This document shows positions 1 through 8,995 of a DNA stretch of 64,000 bases, piece by piece. Position 1 is the stretch's first letter. Each line of letters opens with the position of its first letter. This DNA comes from Streptomyces sp. CC208A (GTDB taxonomy: Bacteria; Actinomycetota; Actinomycetes; Streptomycetales; Streptomycetaceae): positions 1 through 64,000 of the forward strand of contig NZ_JASCXN010000002.1 of NCBI RefSeq assembly GCF_030010625.1, written 5' to 3'. A model generated the notes under the pieces. That model made no database searches and was not told the origin of the DNA. It worked only from the letters and a program-made list of their open reading frames with translations. Both the position numbers and the translations under genes were made by a program.

Positions 1-121
1 ACTGGTCATTTCCCCTGGAAGCGGGCGGGGACGGGTGGCGGACCCGGTGGCCGGGGGCGGTGGGGGCGGAAGGTAAGGTCAGGGGTCAACGTCGGTACCG
101 TTCCCAGCAGGAGGCCCCCGG

Positions 122-730
122 GTGGAGGTCCAGGAGACTCAGGTCCAGACGGACCGGGTCCTCACCATCCCCAACATTCTCAGCATGGCGCGCCTCGTCG
201 GCGTGCCGCTGTTCCTGTGGCTCATCCTCCGGCCGGAGTTCGGCGGGCCCAACAGTGACGTCTGGGCCCTGGTCGTCCTGGCGCTCAGTGGCGTCAGCGA
301 TTACCTCGACGGCAAACTCGCCCGGCGGTGGAACCAGATCAGCAGCCTCGGCCGGCTGCTGGATCCGGCCGCCGACCGGCTCTACATCCTGTCCACGCTG
401 GTGGGCCTCACCTGGCGCGAGATCTTGCCACTGTGGCTGACCGCCGTCCTTTTGGCGCGCGAAGTCATGCTGCTGGTCATGGTGGGAATCCTCCGCCGGC
501 ACGGCTACCCGCCGCCGCAGGTGAACTTCCTCGGGAAAGCTGCGACTTTCAACTTGATGTACGCCTTCCCGTTGCTGCTTCTCAGTGACGGAACCGGCTG
601 GCTGGCGTCACTCGCTGAAGTTTTCGGATGGGCTTTCGCCGGATGGGGTACAACTCTCTACTGGTGGGCAGGGATCCTCTACGTGGTCCAGGTCCGCCGA
701 CTCGTGAAGGCGGATACCGCGGCCGATTGA
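122..730 (+). CDS. CDP-alcohol phosphatidyltransferase (probable eukaryotic-type cardiolipin synthase)
   Basis: This 202-residue integral membrane enzyme should transfer a phosphatidyl group from CDP-diacylglycerol to an alcohol acceptor. The CDP-alcohol phosphotransferase signature is complete: D63-G64, A67-R68, G77, D81 and D85, with D60 just ahead, and hydrophobic segments lie on both sides. The GTG start is chosen because GGAGG lies seven bases upstream. From memory, the syntenic S. coelicolor gene SCO1389 was reported as a cardiolipin synthase, so the acceptor may be phosphatidylglycerol; that is an inference from synteny, and a phosphatidylglycerophosphate synthase role cannot be excluded. 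The mannose nucleotidyltransferase gene follows after about 115 bases on the same strand. Confidence 0.85.
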   Translation: MEVQETQVQTDRVLTIPNILSMARLVGVPLFLWLILRPEFGGPNSDVWALVVLALSGVSDYLDGKLARRWNQISSLGRLLDPAADRLYILSTLVGLTWREILPLWLTAVLLAREVMLLVMVGILRRHGYPPPQVNFLGKAATFNLMYAFPLLLLSDGTGWLASLAEVFGWAFAGWGTTLYWWAGILYVVQVRRLVKADTAAD

Positions 731-846
731 GCCCGTCCGTCCCGTGCCGTGCAGCGTCGCCGGCAGGAACGAGGACGTCCGAGGGCGAGTGAGCGGACAG
801 GTTTGGTCGGCAGGACCGTCGTCTCTTCAAGGAGGACGCTTCCGAC

Positions 847-3342
847 ATGAAGGCCGTCGTGATGGCCGGTGGCGAAGGAACCCGCCTTCGCCCCATGACC
901 TCGAGCATGCCCAAGCCTCTTCTGCCGGTGGTGAACCGGCCGATCATGGAGCACGTCCTGAGACTGCTCAAGCGGCACGGTCTCAACGAGACCGTCGTCA
1001 CCGTGCAGTTTCTCGCGTCGCTCGTCCGGAACTACTTCGGCGACGGCGAAGAGCTCGGGATGGAGCTCACCTATGCCAACGAGGAAAAGCCGCTCGGCAC
1101 AGCGGGCAGTGTGAAGAACGCCGAGGAAGCGTTGAAGGACGACGCTTTTCTCGTGATCTCGGGGGACGCCCTCACCGATTTCGACCTCACCGACCTGATC
1201 CGTTTCCACAAGGAGAAGGGCGCCCTCGTCACGGTCTGTCTGACACGGGTGCCGAATCCGCTGGAATTCGGCATCACGATCGTCGACGAGGAAGGGAAGG
1301 TCGAGCGTTTTCTGGAGAAACCGACCTGGGGGCAGGTCTTCTCCGACACCGTGAACACGGGCATCTACGTCATGGAGCCCGAGGTCTTCGACTACGTCGA
1401 GGCCGATGTTCCGGTCGACTGGTCCGGTGACGTCTTCCCACGGCTCATGAAAGAGGGCAAGCCGATCTACGGCTATGTCGCCGAGGGCTACTGGGAGGAC
1501 GTCGGCACCCACGAGAGCTACGTCAAGGCACAGGCGGACGTCCTCGAAGGCAAGGTCCAGGTCGACATCGACGGCTTCGAGATCTCGCCCGGCGTCTGGG
1601 TCGCCGAAGGCGCGGAAGTGCATCCCGACGCTGTGCTGCGGGGGCCGCTGTACATCGGGGACTACGCCAAGGTCGAGGCCGGCGCCGAGATCCGCGAGCA
1701 CACCGTCGTCGGCTCCAACGTGGTGGTGAAGACCGGGGCGTTCCTGCACAAGGCGGTCGTCCACGACAACGTCTACATCGGACAGCAGAGCAATCTCCGC
1801 GGCTGCGTCATCGGCAAGAACACCGACGTCATGCGGGCGGCCCGGATCGAGGACGGGGCCGTCATCGGCGACGAGTGCATGATCGGCGAGGAGTCGATCG
1901 TGCAGGGCAACGTGCGGGTCTACCCGTTCAAGACCATCGAGGCCGGTGCCTTCGTCAACACCTCCGTGATCTGGGAGTCCCGTGGGCAGGCCCACCTCTT
2001 CGGGGCGCGCGGGGTGTCCGGGATCCTCAACGTCGAGATCACGCCGGAACTGGCCGTACGGCTCGCCGGGGCGTACGCGACGACCCTGAAGAAGGGCGCC
2101 ACCGTCACCACCGCCCGTGACCACTCGCGCGGTGCCCGCGCGCTCAAGCGGGCCGTGATCTCCGCGCTCCAGGCCAGCGCCATCGACGTGCGGGACCTGG
2201 AGAACGTGCCGCTGCCGGTGGCCCGGCAGCAGACCGCGCGGGGAAGCGCCGGCGGGATCATGGTGCGTACCTCTCCCGGGGTGCCGGACTCCGTCGACAT
2301 CATGTTCTTCGACGAGCGGGGCGCGGACCTGTCGCAGGCCGGGCAGCGGAAGCTGGACCGGGTGTACGCGCGGCAGGAATACCGGCGGGCCTTCCCCGGA
2401 GAGATCGGCGACCTGTCCTTCCCGGCGAGCGTCTTCGACTCGTACACCGGGTCCCTGCTGCGGAACGTCGACACGTCCGGGATCGCGGAGGCCGGGCTGA
2501 AGGTGGTCGTGGACGCGTCCAACGGAAGCGCGGGGCTCGTCCTGCCCAGCCTGCTCGGGCGGCTCCAGGTGGACTCGCTGACCATCAACCCGGGACTCGA
2601 CGAGTCGCGGCCCACCGAGTCCGTCGAGAGACGGCGGGCAGGGCTGGTCAGGCTCGGCGAGATCGTGGCGTCGGCGCGGGCCGCGTTCGGCGTGCGGTTC
2701 GACCCGGTGGGCGAGCGGCTGTCGCTCGTCGACGAGCGGGGCCGGATCATCGAGGACGACCGGGCGCTGCTCGTGATGCTCGACCTGGTGGCGGCCGAGC
2801 GCCGGTCCGGCCGGGTCGCGCTGCCGGTCACCACGACCCGTATCGCCGAGCAGGTGGCCGCGTACCACGGCACCCAGGTCGAGTGGACGACCACCTCGCC
2901 CGACGACCTGACCCGGGTCGGACGGCAGGATTCGACGATCTTCGGTGGGGACGGGCGCGGCGGGTTCATCGTGCCCGAGTTCAGCAGCGTCTTCGACGGG
3001 GCCGCGGCCTTCGTGCGGCTGATCGGTCTGGTCGCGCGGACGCAGCTCACGCTGAGCCAGATCGACGCCCGCATCCCGCGGGCGCACGTCATCAAGCGGG
3101 ACCTCGCCACACCGTGGGCCGTGAAGGGGCTCGTGATGCGGCGGGTGGTCGAGGCGGCCGGCAGCCGGTCGGTGGACACCACCGACGGCGTGCGGGTCGT
3201 GGAGGCCGACGGACGGTGGGTGATGGTCCTTCCGGACCCCGCCGAGGCCGTCACCCATCTGTGGGCGGAAGGACCCGACGACACCTCCGCACAGGCGCTG
3301 CTCGACGAGTGGGCGCGGGTGGTCGAGAGCGCGGGTCGCTGA
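847..3342 (+). CDS. Mannose-1-phosphate guanylyltransferase-like nucleotidyltransferase fused to a mutase-like domain
   Basis: The protein has 831 residues in three parts. Residues 1-230 are a sugar nucleotidyltransferase with the signature GGEGTRLRP near residue 8. Residues about 235-375 look like a left-handed beta-helix with hexapeptide-type repeats. The remainder resembles the phosphoglucomutase/phosphomannomutase fold. The first part should form an NDP-sugar, most likely GDP-mannose by synteny with S. coelicolor SCO1388. The mutase part lacks the catalytic phosphoserine loop (TASHNP is replaced by RTSPGVPDS near residue 472) and the DGDxDR metal loop (DPVGER near 618), so it is probably regulatory. 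An AAGGAGG site precedes the ATG. Confidence 0.85.
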   Translation: MKAVVMAGGEGTRLRPMTSSMPKPLLPVVNRPIMEHVLRLLKRHGLNETVVTVQFLASLVRNYFGDGEELGMELTYANEEKPLGTAGSVKNAEEALKDDAFLVISGDALTDFDLTDLIRFHKEKGALVTVCLTRVPNPLEFGITIVDEEGKVERFLEKPTWGQVFSDTVNTGIYVMEPEVFDYVEADVPVDWSGDVFPRLMKEGKPIYGYVAEGYWEDVGTHESYVKAQADVLEGKVQVDIDGFEISPGVWVAEGAEVHPDAVLRGPLYIGDYAKVEAGAEIREHTVVGSNVVVKTGAFLHKAVVHDNVYIGQQSNLRGCVIGKNTDVMRAARIEDGAVIGDECMIGEESIVQGNVRVYPFKTIEAGAFVNTSVIWESRGQAHLFGARGVSGILNVEITPELAVRLAGAYATTLKKGATVTTARDHSRGARALKRAVISALQASAIDVRDLENVPLPVARQQTARGSAGGIMVRTSPGVPDSVDIMFFDERGADLSQAGQRKLDRVYARQEYRRAFPGEIGDLSFPASVFDSYTGSLLRNVDTSGIAEAGLKVVVDASNGSAGLVLPSLLGRLQVDSLTINPGLDESRPTESVERRRAGLVRLGEIVASARAAFGVRFDPVGERLSLVDERGRIIEDDRALLVMLDLVAAERRSGRVALPVTTTRIAEQVAAYHGTQVEWTTTSPDDLTRVGRQDSTIFGGDGRGGFIVPEFSSVFDGAAAFVRLIGLVARTQLTLSQIDARIPRAHVIKRDLATPWAVKGLVMRRVVEAAGSRSVDTTDGVRVVEADGRWVMVLPDPAEAVTHLWAEGPDDTSAQALLDEWARVVESAGR

Positions 3343-3434
3343 CCAGGACGCGGACCGGGGCCGGGCGGCGGTGCGACGGGGCCGCCCGGCCTTTCCCAGG
3401 GGCCATTCGGTGGTAGGGCGTACGACGTGCGACG

Positions 3435-4373
3435 ATGTGCGGCATGTCGCAGCAGCCCCCCGTTCGGAGCACAGGATCTCCGCCCCCGCGCCCGGACGCG
3501 TCGATGTCGCTGCTGAACAACGTCATCGACCACGCGCTGGACGACGGGTACGCGGAGGCGACCGCCCGGCGCGAGGCCGAGGGCGGCCCGACGCGGAAGC
3601 CGCTGCGGGCCCAGCTCGGCCTCGCGGCCGGTCTCGTGCTGGCCGCCGCCGTGGTGACCGTGGGCGCGGCCGAGGCCCGGATCTCGGCCCCCGTCGTCGC
3701 CAAGGAGCGGCAGGAGCTCATCGACCGGATCGAGGACGAGGACGAGTCCGCCGACAAGCTGGAACAGGACATCGAGCGGATCCGCGCCGAGGTCGGCGAA
3801 CGGCAGCGTGCGGCGCTCGAGAAGCACGGCGGCGACCAGGCGGAACTGGTCGCCCTGCTGTCCGGGGCCGTTCCCGTGAGCGGCCCGGGGGTGAAGCTCG
3901 TCGTCGACGACGCCAAGGGCTCCGACGGTGGAGGCGGCGGGCCGCGCGAGAGCGCCGGCTTCTCCGACACCGGCCGGGTGCGGGACCGCGACCTCCAGCG
4001 GGTCGTCAACGGGCTGTGGGAGTCGGGCGCCGAGGCCGTGTCGATCAACGGCCAGCGGCTGACCTCGCTCTCCGCCATCCGGGCCGCCGGTGACGCGGTC
4101 CTCGTCGACAACCGGCCGCTCGTGCCGCCGTACACCGTCCTCGCCGTCGGGGACGGACAGCGGCTCCGCACCGCCTTCCAGGACAGTGCGGACGGGCAGT
4201 ACCTGCACGCCCTCGTGGAGAACTTCGGGATCCGCAGCAGCATCTCGGCCGAGGGCGACCTGCGGCTGCCGGCCGCGCCGAGCCTGATCGTACGTACAGC
4301 AGAGCCGAGGGGGGCCGGGGCGACGACGCCGACCGGCCGGGCCACGGCCGACAAGGGGAAGGCAACATCGTGA
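3435..4373 (+). CDS. DUF881 membrane protein, first copy
   Basis: This DUF881 family protein of 312 residues has a single transmembrane segment near residues 60-80. A highly charged coiled-coil follows at about 92-135, then the conserved C-terminal region (VVNGLWESGAEAVSINGQRL). Its function is unknown. It sits in a trio with a small basic protein and a second DUF881 protein, each overlapping the next by four bases, so the three are probably translationally coupled and may form one membrane complex. The start is unsettled: ATG at 3435 and ATG at 3444 are in frame and neither has a strong ribosome binding site. Confidence 0.8.
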   Translation: MCGMSQQPPVRSTGSPPPRPDASMSLLNNVIDHALDDGYAEATARREAEGGPTRKPLRAQLGLAAGLVLAAAVVTVGAAEARISAPVVAKERQELIDRIEDEDESADKLEQDIERIRAEVGERQRAALEKHGGDQAELVALLSGAVPVSGPGVKLVVDDAKGSDGGGGGPRESAGFSDTGRVRDRDLQRVVNGLWESGAEAVSINGQRLTSLSAIRAAGDAVLVDNRPLVPPYTVLAVGDGQRLRTAFQDSADGQYLHALVENFGIRSSISAEGDLRLPAAPSLIVRTAEPRGAGATTPTGRATADKGKATS

Positions 4374-4702
4374 TCGCCGTACTGGGTCTGATCGTCGGAG
4401 TCGTGGCCGGACTGCTGGTCCGGCCCGAGATCCCGGCGGTCGTCGAGCCCTATCTCCCGATCGCCGTGGTCGCCGCCCTCGACGCGGTCTTCGGCGGCCT
4501 GCGGGCCATGCTCGACGGGATCTTCGTCGACAAGGTCTTCGTCGTCTCCTTCCTGTCGAACGTGGTCGTGGCCGCGCTGATCGTCTTTCTCGGCGACAAG
4601 CTCGGCGTCGGCGCGCAGCTGTCCACCGGTGTCGTGGTCGTGCTCGGCATCCGGATCTTCTCCAACGCGGCCGCGATCCGCCGCCATGTCTTCCGGGCGT
4701 GA
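4370..4702 (+). CDS. Small basic protein (Sbp family) membrane protein
   Basis: This 110-residue hydrophobic protein has about three membrane segments and a basic C-terminal end (IRRHVFRA). It fits the Sbp (small basic protein) family, which in Gram-positive bacteria lies near division or envelope genes. The GTG start overlaps the stop of the preceding DUF881 gene in a GTGA, and its own stop overlaps the next start in the same way. The biochemical role is unknown. The tight sandwich between two DUF881 genes suggests a stable complex, which is an inference from gene order. Confidence 0.8.
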   Translation: MIAVLGLIVGVVAGLLVRPEIPAVVEPYLPIAVVAALDAVFGGLRAMLDGIFVDKVFVVSFLSNVVVAALIVFLGDKLGVGAQLSTGVVVVLGIRIFSNAAAIRRHVFRA

Positions 4703-5670
4703 GGCCGATGAGTGTGAACCCGAACGAGAAGCCGGAGCCGGACGAGAAGCCGGACACGCCGGATACGGGTGAGAAGCCCGAGCAGGACGTGAAGCCCGAG
4801 CAGGCGGAGACGGGGGAGCCGCGCGAGGCTTCCGGGACGCCCAGGCTCTCCAAGGACCCGGAACCGGGGGCGCGGCCCGTGGAGGGCGGTGAGACCGCTC
4901 CCGAGGCGGCTGTGCCCGCCCCGGCGGCCGGCGCCGGTGCCGGGGACGCGCCGAGCGGGCGCCGGCGACTCGCGGACGCCCTGTGGCCGCCGCGGGTGAC
5001 GCGGGCCCAGCTCGTCGTCGCCCTGCTGCTGTTCTGCCTGGGCTTCGGCCTCGCCATCCAGGTCTCCTCGACCAGCGAGAGCAGCGCCCTGCGCGGAGCC
5101 CGGCAGGAGGACCTCGTACGGATCCTCGACGAGCTCGACGACCGGACCCAGCGCCTGGAGGACGAGAAGGCGCGCCTCGAGAAGCAGCGGTCCGAGCTGG
5201 AGTCCAGCTCCGACCAGGCCGAGGAGGCCCGCCGGCAGACGCAGGAGAAGGAGCGGCAGCTCGGGATCCTGGCCGGTACGGTCGCCGCCGAGGGCCCCGG
5301 CATCACGCTGACCGTGACCGACCCCGTGGGCGCGGTCGAGTCCGACATGCTGCTCGACGCCATCCAGGAGCTGCGGGCGGCCGGCGCCGAGGCGATCCAG
5401 GTCGACGGGGTGCGGGTGGTCGCGGACAGCTATTTCACCGGCAGCGGTGATGACATGCGGATCGATGGAACGCCGGTGGCCGCTCCGTACGTCTTCAAGG
5501 TCATCGGCAAGCCCGAGGATCTCGAGCCCGCGCTCAACATCCCCGGTGGAGTCGTGCAGACCCTCGAGAAGGAGCAGGCCACGGCCACGGTGGAGCGGTC
5601 GACGAAGATCGTCGTCGACGCCTTGCGACCCGCGAAGCGGCCTGACTACGCTCGGTCGTCCTCCCCGTGA
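4699..5670 (+). CDS. DUF881 membrane protein, second copy
   Basis: This 323-residue DUF881 protein has an unusual acidic and proline-rich cytoplasmic lead of about 100 residues containing repeated EKPE/DVKPE units. One transmembrane helix follows at about 103-125 and a strongly predicted coiled coil at 135-195. The DUF881 C-terminus contains AIQELRAAGAEAIQVDGVRV. The GTG start overlaps the upstream stop; an in-frame ATG at 4708 is an alternative. It differs from the first copy mainly in its disordered N-terminus. Function is unknown; a scaffold or peptidoglycan-linked role is only a guess. Confidence 0.8.
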   Translation: MRPMSVNPNEKPEPDEKPDTPDTGEKPEQDVKPEQAETGEPREASGTPRLSKDPEPGARPVEGGETAPEAAVPAPAAGAGAGDAPSGRRRLADALWPPRVTRAQLVVALLLFCLGFGLAIQVSSTSESSALRGARQEDLVRILDELDDRTQRLEDEKARLEKQRSELESSSDQAEEARRQTQEKERQLGILAGTVAAEGPGITLTVTDPVGAVESDMLLDAIQELRAAGAEAIQVDGVRVVADSYFTGSGDDMRIDGTPVAAPYVFKVIGKPEDLEPALNIPGGVVQTLEKEQATATVERSTKIVVDALRPAKRPDYARSSSP

Positions 5671-5859
5671 GAGAGGGGGCGGGGGGTCCCGCGACATGGG
5701 CTGGAGCGTTGCGGGGGGTCGGCGCACCACAAGGGTGGTGCGTGGTGGAAACTGTCCAGAGGATACGGACGTTGTGAAGGTGTCCGGGTCGGCAGGTGTG
5801 ATGGATCTCGGTTCGTCCTGCCCCACGGGCGGGTCTGTTTCGGTCAAGGGGAATCGCCC

Positions 5860-6693
5860 GTGAAGTTGTTTGCGAAGTTGTTCGGCAAGAGCGCACGCGA
5901 GGACGGCGGCAACGCCAAACACCGCGCGTCGCGCCATGCCCAGAGCGAGGAGCAGGGCGGCGAGCGTCCGCTCTTCCGTGACGAGGTCGGTGGCCCGGGC
6001 GGTGACATTCCGGGCGCTCAGGGCGCGTTGTCTGTTGACCCTGCCGGTGCCGCGCGCATAGGTTTCGGTGAACCATCAACCTCAAGTACGGGTGGAGGGT
6101 TCACCCCCGACCCGTACGCGACCCAGACCTCCGCGGGGCAGCCGCGGCAGGAGGACGCGTCCATGCCGGTGTGTACGAGGTGCGGTCACCGCAACGCGGC
6201 GGACAGCCGCTTCTGCTCCCACTGCGGCACGCCGCTGCGGGGCGGGGTCGCCGCGGAGCGTCCCTCCGAGACGACGTCGACGATCTCGATCTCGGGTCTC
6301 GAGGCGTACGACGCGGAGACCACCGGTCAGATCGCGATGCCGGCGCTGTCCGCCGAGGCCCTGGCGGCCGTCGAGGCGCTGCCGCCCGGCTCCGCGCTCC
6401 TCGTGGTGCGCCGCGGCCCGAACTCGGGCAGCCGCTTCCTCCTGGACGGTGAGCTGACGACGGCCGGCCGTCACCCGCAGAGCGACATCTTCCTGGACGA
6501 CTTCACGGTCTCCCGGAGGCACGTCGAGTTCCGCCGGGGCCAGGACGGCACCTTCACCGTCTCCGACGTCGGCAGCCTCAACGGCACCTACGTCAACCGC
6601 GAGCCGATCGACTCGGTCGTGCTCAACAACGGCGACGAGGTGCAGATCGGCAAGTACCGCCTGGTCTTCTACGCGAGCCAGCGAGGCGTGTGA
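5860..6693 (+). CDS. Zinc-ribbon and FHA domain protein, GarA/OdhI-like
   Basis: The protein has 277 residues. A disordered N-terminus is followed by a zinc ribbon with C105, C108, C119 and C122, then a threonine-rich ETTS motif at 137-140. A C-terminal FHA domain carries the phosphothreonine-binding residues R204, S218-R219, H221 and N241-G-T. In mycobacterial GarA and corynebacterial OdhI a similar ETT motif is phosphorylated by Ser/Thr kinases, and the protein then inhibits 2-oxoglutarate metabolism; this protein is larger and has the extra zinc ribbon. A same-strand MerR gene follows after 28 bases. The GarA-like role is inferred. Confidence 0.8.
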   Translation: MKLFAKLFGKSAREDGGNAKHRASRHAQSEEQGGERPLFRDEVGGPGGDIPGAQGALSVDPAGAARIGFGEPSTSSTGGGFTPDPYATQTSAGQPRQEDASMPVCTRCGHRNAADSRFCSHCGTPLRGGVAAERPSETTSTISISGLEAYDAETTGQIAMPALSAEALAAVEALPPGSALLVVRRGPNSGSRFLLDGELTTAGRHPQSDIFLDDFTVSRRHVEFRRGQDGTFTVSDVGSLNGTYVNREPIDSVVLNNGDEVQIGKYRLVFYASQRGV

Positions 6694-6721
6694 CGCCTCG
6701 GAGATCCTTCAGGAAAGGTCC

Positions 6722-7480
6722 ATGGTGCGAACACCGACGGGCGGTGCCGGATCCGGCACCGCCACCGCGGGCGACCGGCTGGTGAGTATCGGCACCGTGC
6801 TGAACCAGCTGCGGGACGAGTTTCCCGAAGTGACGATCTCCAAGATCCGTTTCCTGGAGGCCGAGGGGCTCGTCGAGCCCCGCCGTACGGCCTCCGGGTA
6901 CCGGAAGTTCAGCCCGCAGGACGTGGAGCGGCTCGCCGCCGTCCTGCGGATGCAGCGGGACCACTACCTTCCCCTGAAGGTCATCAGGGAGCACCTCGAC
7001 GCCCTCGCCCGGGGCGAGCAGGTGAAGCTCCCGGCGCCCGGCCGGCGCCGGGATCTGCTGGACGGCCTGCTCGACGGCCCCCCGGACGAGGGGGAGGGTG
7101 AGCGGCCGGCCGCCGCACGGCTGGGCCGGGCCGAGCTGATCGCCGCGGCCGGGGTCACCGAGGCCGAGCTGGCCGAGTGGGAGTCCTACGGCCTGATCGG
7201 CGAGAGCGAGGGCGGCGGCTACGACGCGGAGAGCGTCGGCGTGGCCCGGATCGTGGCCGATCTCGGGCGGTTCGGGCTCGAACCGCGGCACCTGCGGGGC
7301 GTGAAGGCCTCGGCGGACCGGGAGGCCGGGCTCATCGAGCAGGTCGTCGCGCCGCTGCGCCGCCATCGCAACCCGCAGACCCGGGCCCATGCCGAGGACA
7401 CGGCCGCCGAGCTGGCCCAGCTGTCGGTGCGGCTGCACGCCGCCCTGGTGCAGACGGCGCTCGGCATCCGCCTGCAGTGA
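6722..7480 (+). CDS. MerR-family transcriptional regulator, FtsR-like
   Basis: This 252-residue regulator has an N-terminal MerR winged-helix domain at about 20-92 (LVSIGTVLNQL, then KIRFLEAEGLVEPRRTASGY). A long C-terminal part lacks the usual effector cysteines. The sequence fits the actinobacterial FtsR type, which in Corynebacterium was linked to ftsZ expression; its targets here are unknown. It follows the FHA gene closely, with AGGAAAGG before the ATG, so the two are probably co-transcribed. A second MerR-type gene lies just beyond the next gene, an arrangement conserved in Streptomyces. Confidence 0.8.
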   Translation: MVRTPTGGAGSGTATAGDRLVSIGTVLNQLRDEFPEVTISKIRFLEAEGLVEPRRTASGYRKFSPQDVERLAAVLRMQRDHYLPLKVIREHLDALARGEQVKLPAPGRRRDLLDGLLDGPPDEGEGERPAAARLGRAELIAAAGVTEAELAEWESYGLIGESEGGGYDAESVGVARIVADLGRFGLEPRHLRGVKASADREAGLIEQVVAPLRRHRNPQTRAHAEDTAAELAQLSVRLHAALVQTALGIRLQ

Positions 7481-7603
7481 CGTCCGCGGGTGGCTCCGGA
7501 AGGGCTCCCGCGGTGCCGAGCGGGGCCCGAGCGGGAGCCCGGGCACGGCCCTGAGCGGGGGCCCGACTATCCAAACCGGCCGGGCACGTCCTAGGGTTGC
7601 TGT

Positions 7604-8071
7604 GTGAACGAGCTCGACGTTGTGGGTGTCCGGGTGGAAATGCCCTCCAACCAGCCGATCGTGCTCCTGCGCGAGGTGGGAGGCGACCGGTACCTTCCCA
7701 TCTGGATCGGACCCGGCGAGGCGACCGCGATCGCCTTCGCCCAGCAAGGCATGGCTCCGCCCAGGCCGCTGACGCACGACCTCTTCAAGGACGTGCTGGA
7801 GGCCGTGGGCCAGGAGCTCACCCAGGTCCGCATCACCGACCTGCGGGACGGGGTCTTCTACGCCGAGCTGGTCTTCGCCAGCGGCGTGGAGGTGAGCGCG
7901 CGGCCGTCCGACGCGATAGCCCTGGCGCTGCGGACCGGTTCGCCGATCTTCGGCAGCGACGGCGTCCTCGACGACGCAGGCATCGCGATTCCCGACGAGC
8001 AGGAGGACGAGGTGGAGAAGTTCCGCGAATTCCTCGACCAGATCTCGCCGGAGGACTTCGGGAGCCAGTGA
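7604..8071 (+). CDS. Bifunctional nuclease family protein (DUF151)
   Basis: This 155-residue protein belongs to the DUF151 bifunctional nuclease family. Recognisable features are the N-terminal VRVEMPSNQPIVLLREV strand region and the PSDAIALALRTGSPIF motif near residues 100-115. Family members have been credited with DNase and RNase activity, but the cellular role in actinobacteria is not settled. A TAGGGT -10 box at 7592-7597 places the transcript start at or next to the GTG codon, so the mRNA is probably leaderless. The acidic tail (DEQEDEVEKFREFL) is typical of the family. Confidence 0.8.
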   Translation: MNELDVVGVRVEMPSNQPIVLLREVGGDRYLPIWIGPGEATAIAFAQQGMAPPRPLTHDLFKDVLEAVGQELTQVRITDLRDGVFYAELVFASGVEVSARPSDAIALALRTGSPIFGSDGVLDDAGIAIPDEQEDEVEKFREFLDQISPEDFGSQ

Positions 8072-8212
8072 CCGGCTGAGCCGGTGACGGAGGCCGCCGG
8101 TGAGGGGTGCGGAGGCGGGAGAGGGCGGCCGGGGAGCGCTGTCAGCACATTCGAGGCATTCGAGTAGCCTTTCCCGGATCGGGATACGTGAAACCACTCT
8201 TCGGGTGATTAT

Positions 8213-8230
8213 CACTCGGCGTGCCGAGTG
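8213..8230. promoter_or_regulatory. Perfect inverted repeat upstream of the second MerR gene
   Basis: The arms CACTCGGC and GCCGAGTG are perfect eight-base complements around a two-base spacer. They end ten bases before the -35 box of the promoter that serves the downstream MerR gene. The position suits an activator or autoregulator site. No regulator has been assigned. Confidence 0.5.
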
Positions 8231-8239
8231 TGGCGATCG

Positions 8240-8268
8240 TTGACGCACCCCTGGTGACTGCCTACCTT
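8240..8268 (+). promoter_or_regulatory. Promoter of the second MerR gene
   Basis: TTGACG at 8240-8245 and TACCTT at 8263-8268 are separated by 17 bases, a good match to an HrdB-type promoter. Transcription should start near 8275, leaving a leader of about 28 bases that contains GGAGGG. Confidence 0.6.
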
Positions 8269-8299
8269 CGAGTGGGCAGGTCAAGGACGGAGGGTCGGC

Positions 8300-8920
8300 G
8301 TGATGAGCAGCGCGGACGGTACGGCAGGGAGCTCGCTCGGACGTGTGTCCGGGGAGACCGCTCCGTATCCGCTTCACGGCAGTGGGGGCGACTTCGGTCC
8401 GGGGACGAGCGCCGGGGCGGCGGACGAGGCGATCGGATACCGCGGCCCCACGGCCTGCGCGGCCGCCGGCATCACCTACCGTCAGCTGGACTACTGGGCG
8501 CGCACCGGGCTCGTCGAGCCGAGCGTGCGGCCCGCGTACGGCTCCGGGACACAGCGGCTGTACAGCTTCCGCGACGTCGTCGTCCTGAAGATCGTCAAGC
8601 GTTTCCTCGACACGGGCGTCGCCCTCCAGAACATCCGGGCCGCCGTGCAGCACCTGCGCGCCCGCGGCTTCCGCGACCTGGAGCGGATGACGCTGATGAG
8701 CGACGGGGCGACCGTCTACGAGTGCTCCTCGCCGGACGAGGTGGTCTCCCTGCTCCAGGGCGGGCAGGGGGTCTTCGGCATCGCGGTGGGGGTCGTCTGG
8801 CGGGACGTCGAGGCGGCACTGTCGCAGCTGCACGGCGAGCGCGTCGACACCGGCGAGACGCTCGTCGGGCACAACCCGCAGGACGAGCTGGCGCGGCGCC
8901 GGCGCGACCGGGCCGTCTGA
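8300..8920 (+). CDS. MerR-family transcriptional regulator, second copy
   Basis: This 206-residue protein carries a MerR-type helix-turn-helix at about 48-115 (GITYRQLDYWARTGLV, then RLYSFRDVVVLKIV), after a disordered N-terminus of about 45 residues. Its own promoter and an inverted repeat lie upstream, so it is probably controlled separately from the FtsR-like gene. The start is GTG at 8300 or ATG at 8303; spacing from GGAGGG slightly favours the ATG. The effector and targets are unknown. The gene order MerR, bifunctional nuclease, MerR is conserved in streptomycetes as I remember it. Confidence 0.8.
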   Translation: MMSSADGTAGSSLGRVSGETAPYPLHGSGGDFGPGTSAGAADEAIGYRGPTACAAAGITYRQLDYWARTGLVEPSVRPAYGSGTQRLYSFRDVVVLKIVKRFLDTGVALQNIRAAVQHLRARGFRDLERMTLMSDGATVYECSSPDEVVSLLQGGQGVFGIAVGVVWRDVEAALSQLHGERVDTGETLVGHNPQDELARRRRDRAV

Positions 8921-8995
8921 GGAACCCTTCCCTCCAGGGCGGGCGGCCGGTGCCCGCACCGGCGACTGTCAGTGGCGTGAGGCAGCATCGGAGAC

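Noticed and set aside
679..3258. Long minus-strand open frame opposite the nucleotidyltransferase gene
   Set aside because: Composition is that of a shadow frame (Asp/His/Arg/Gly rich), with no motif and no start context.
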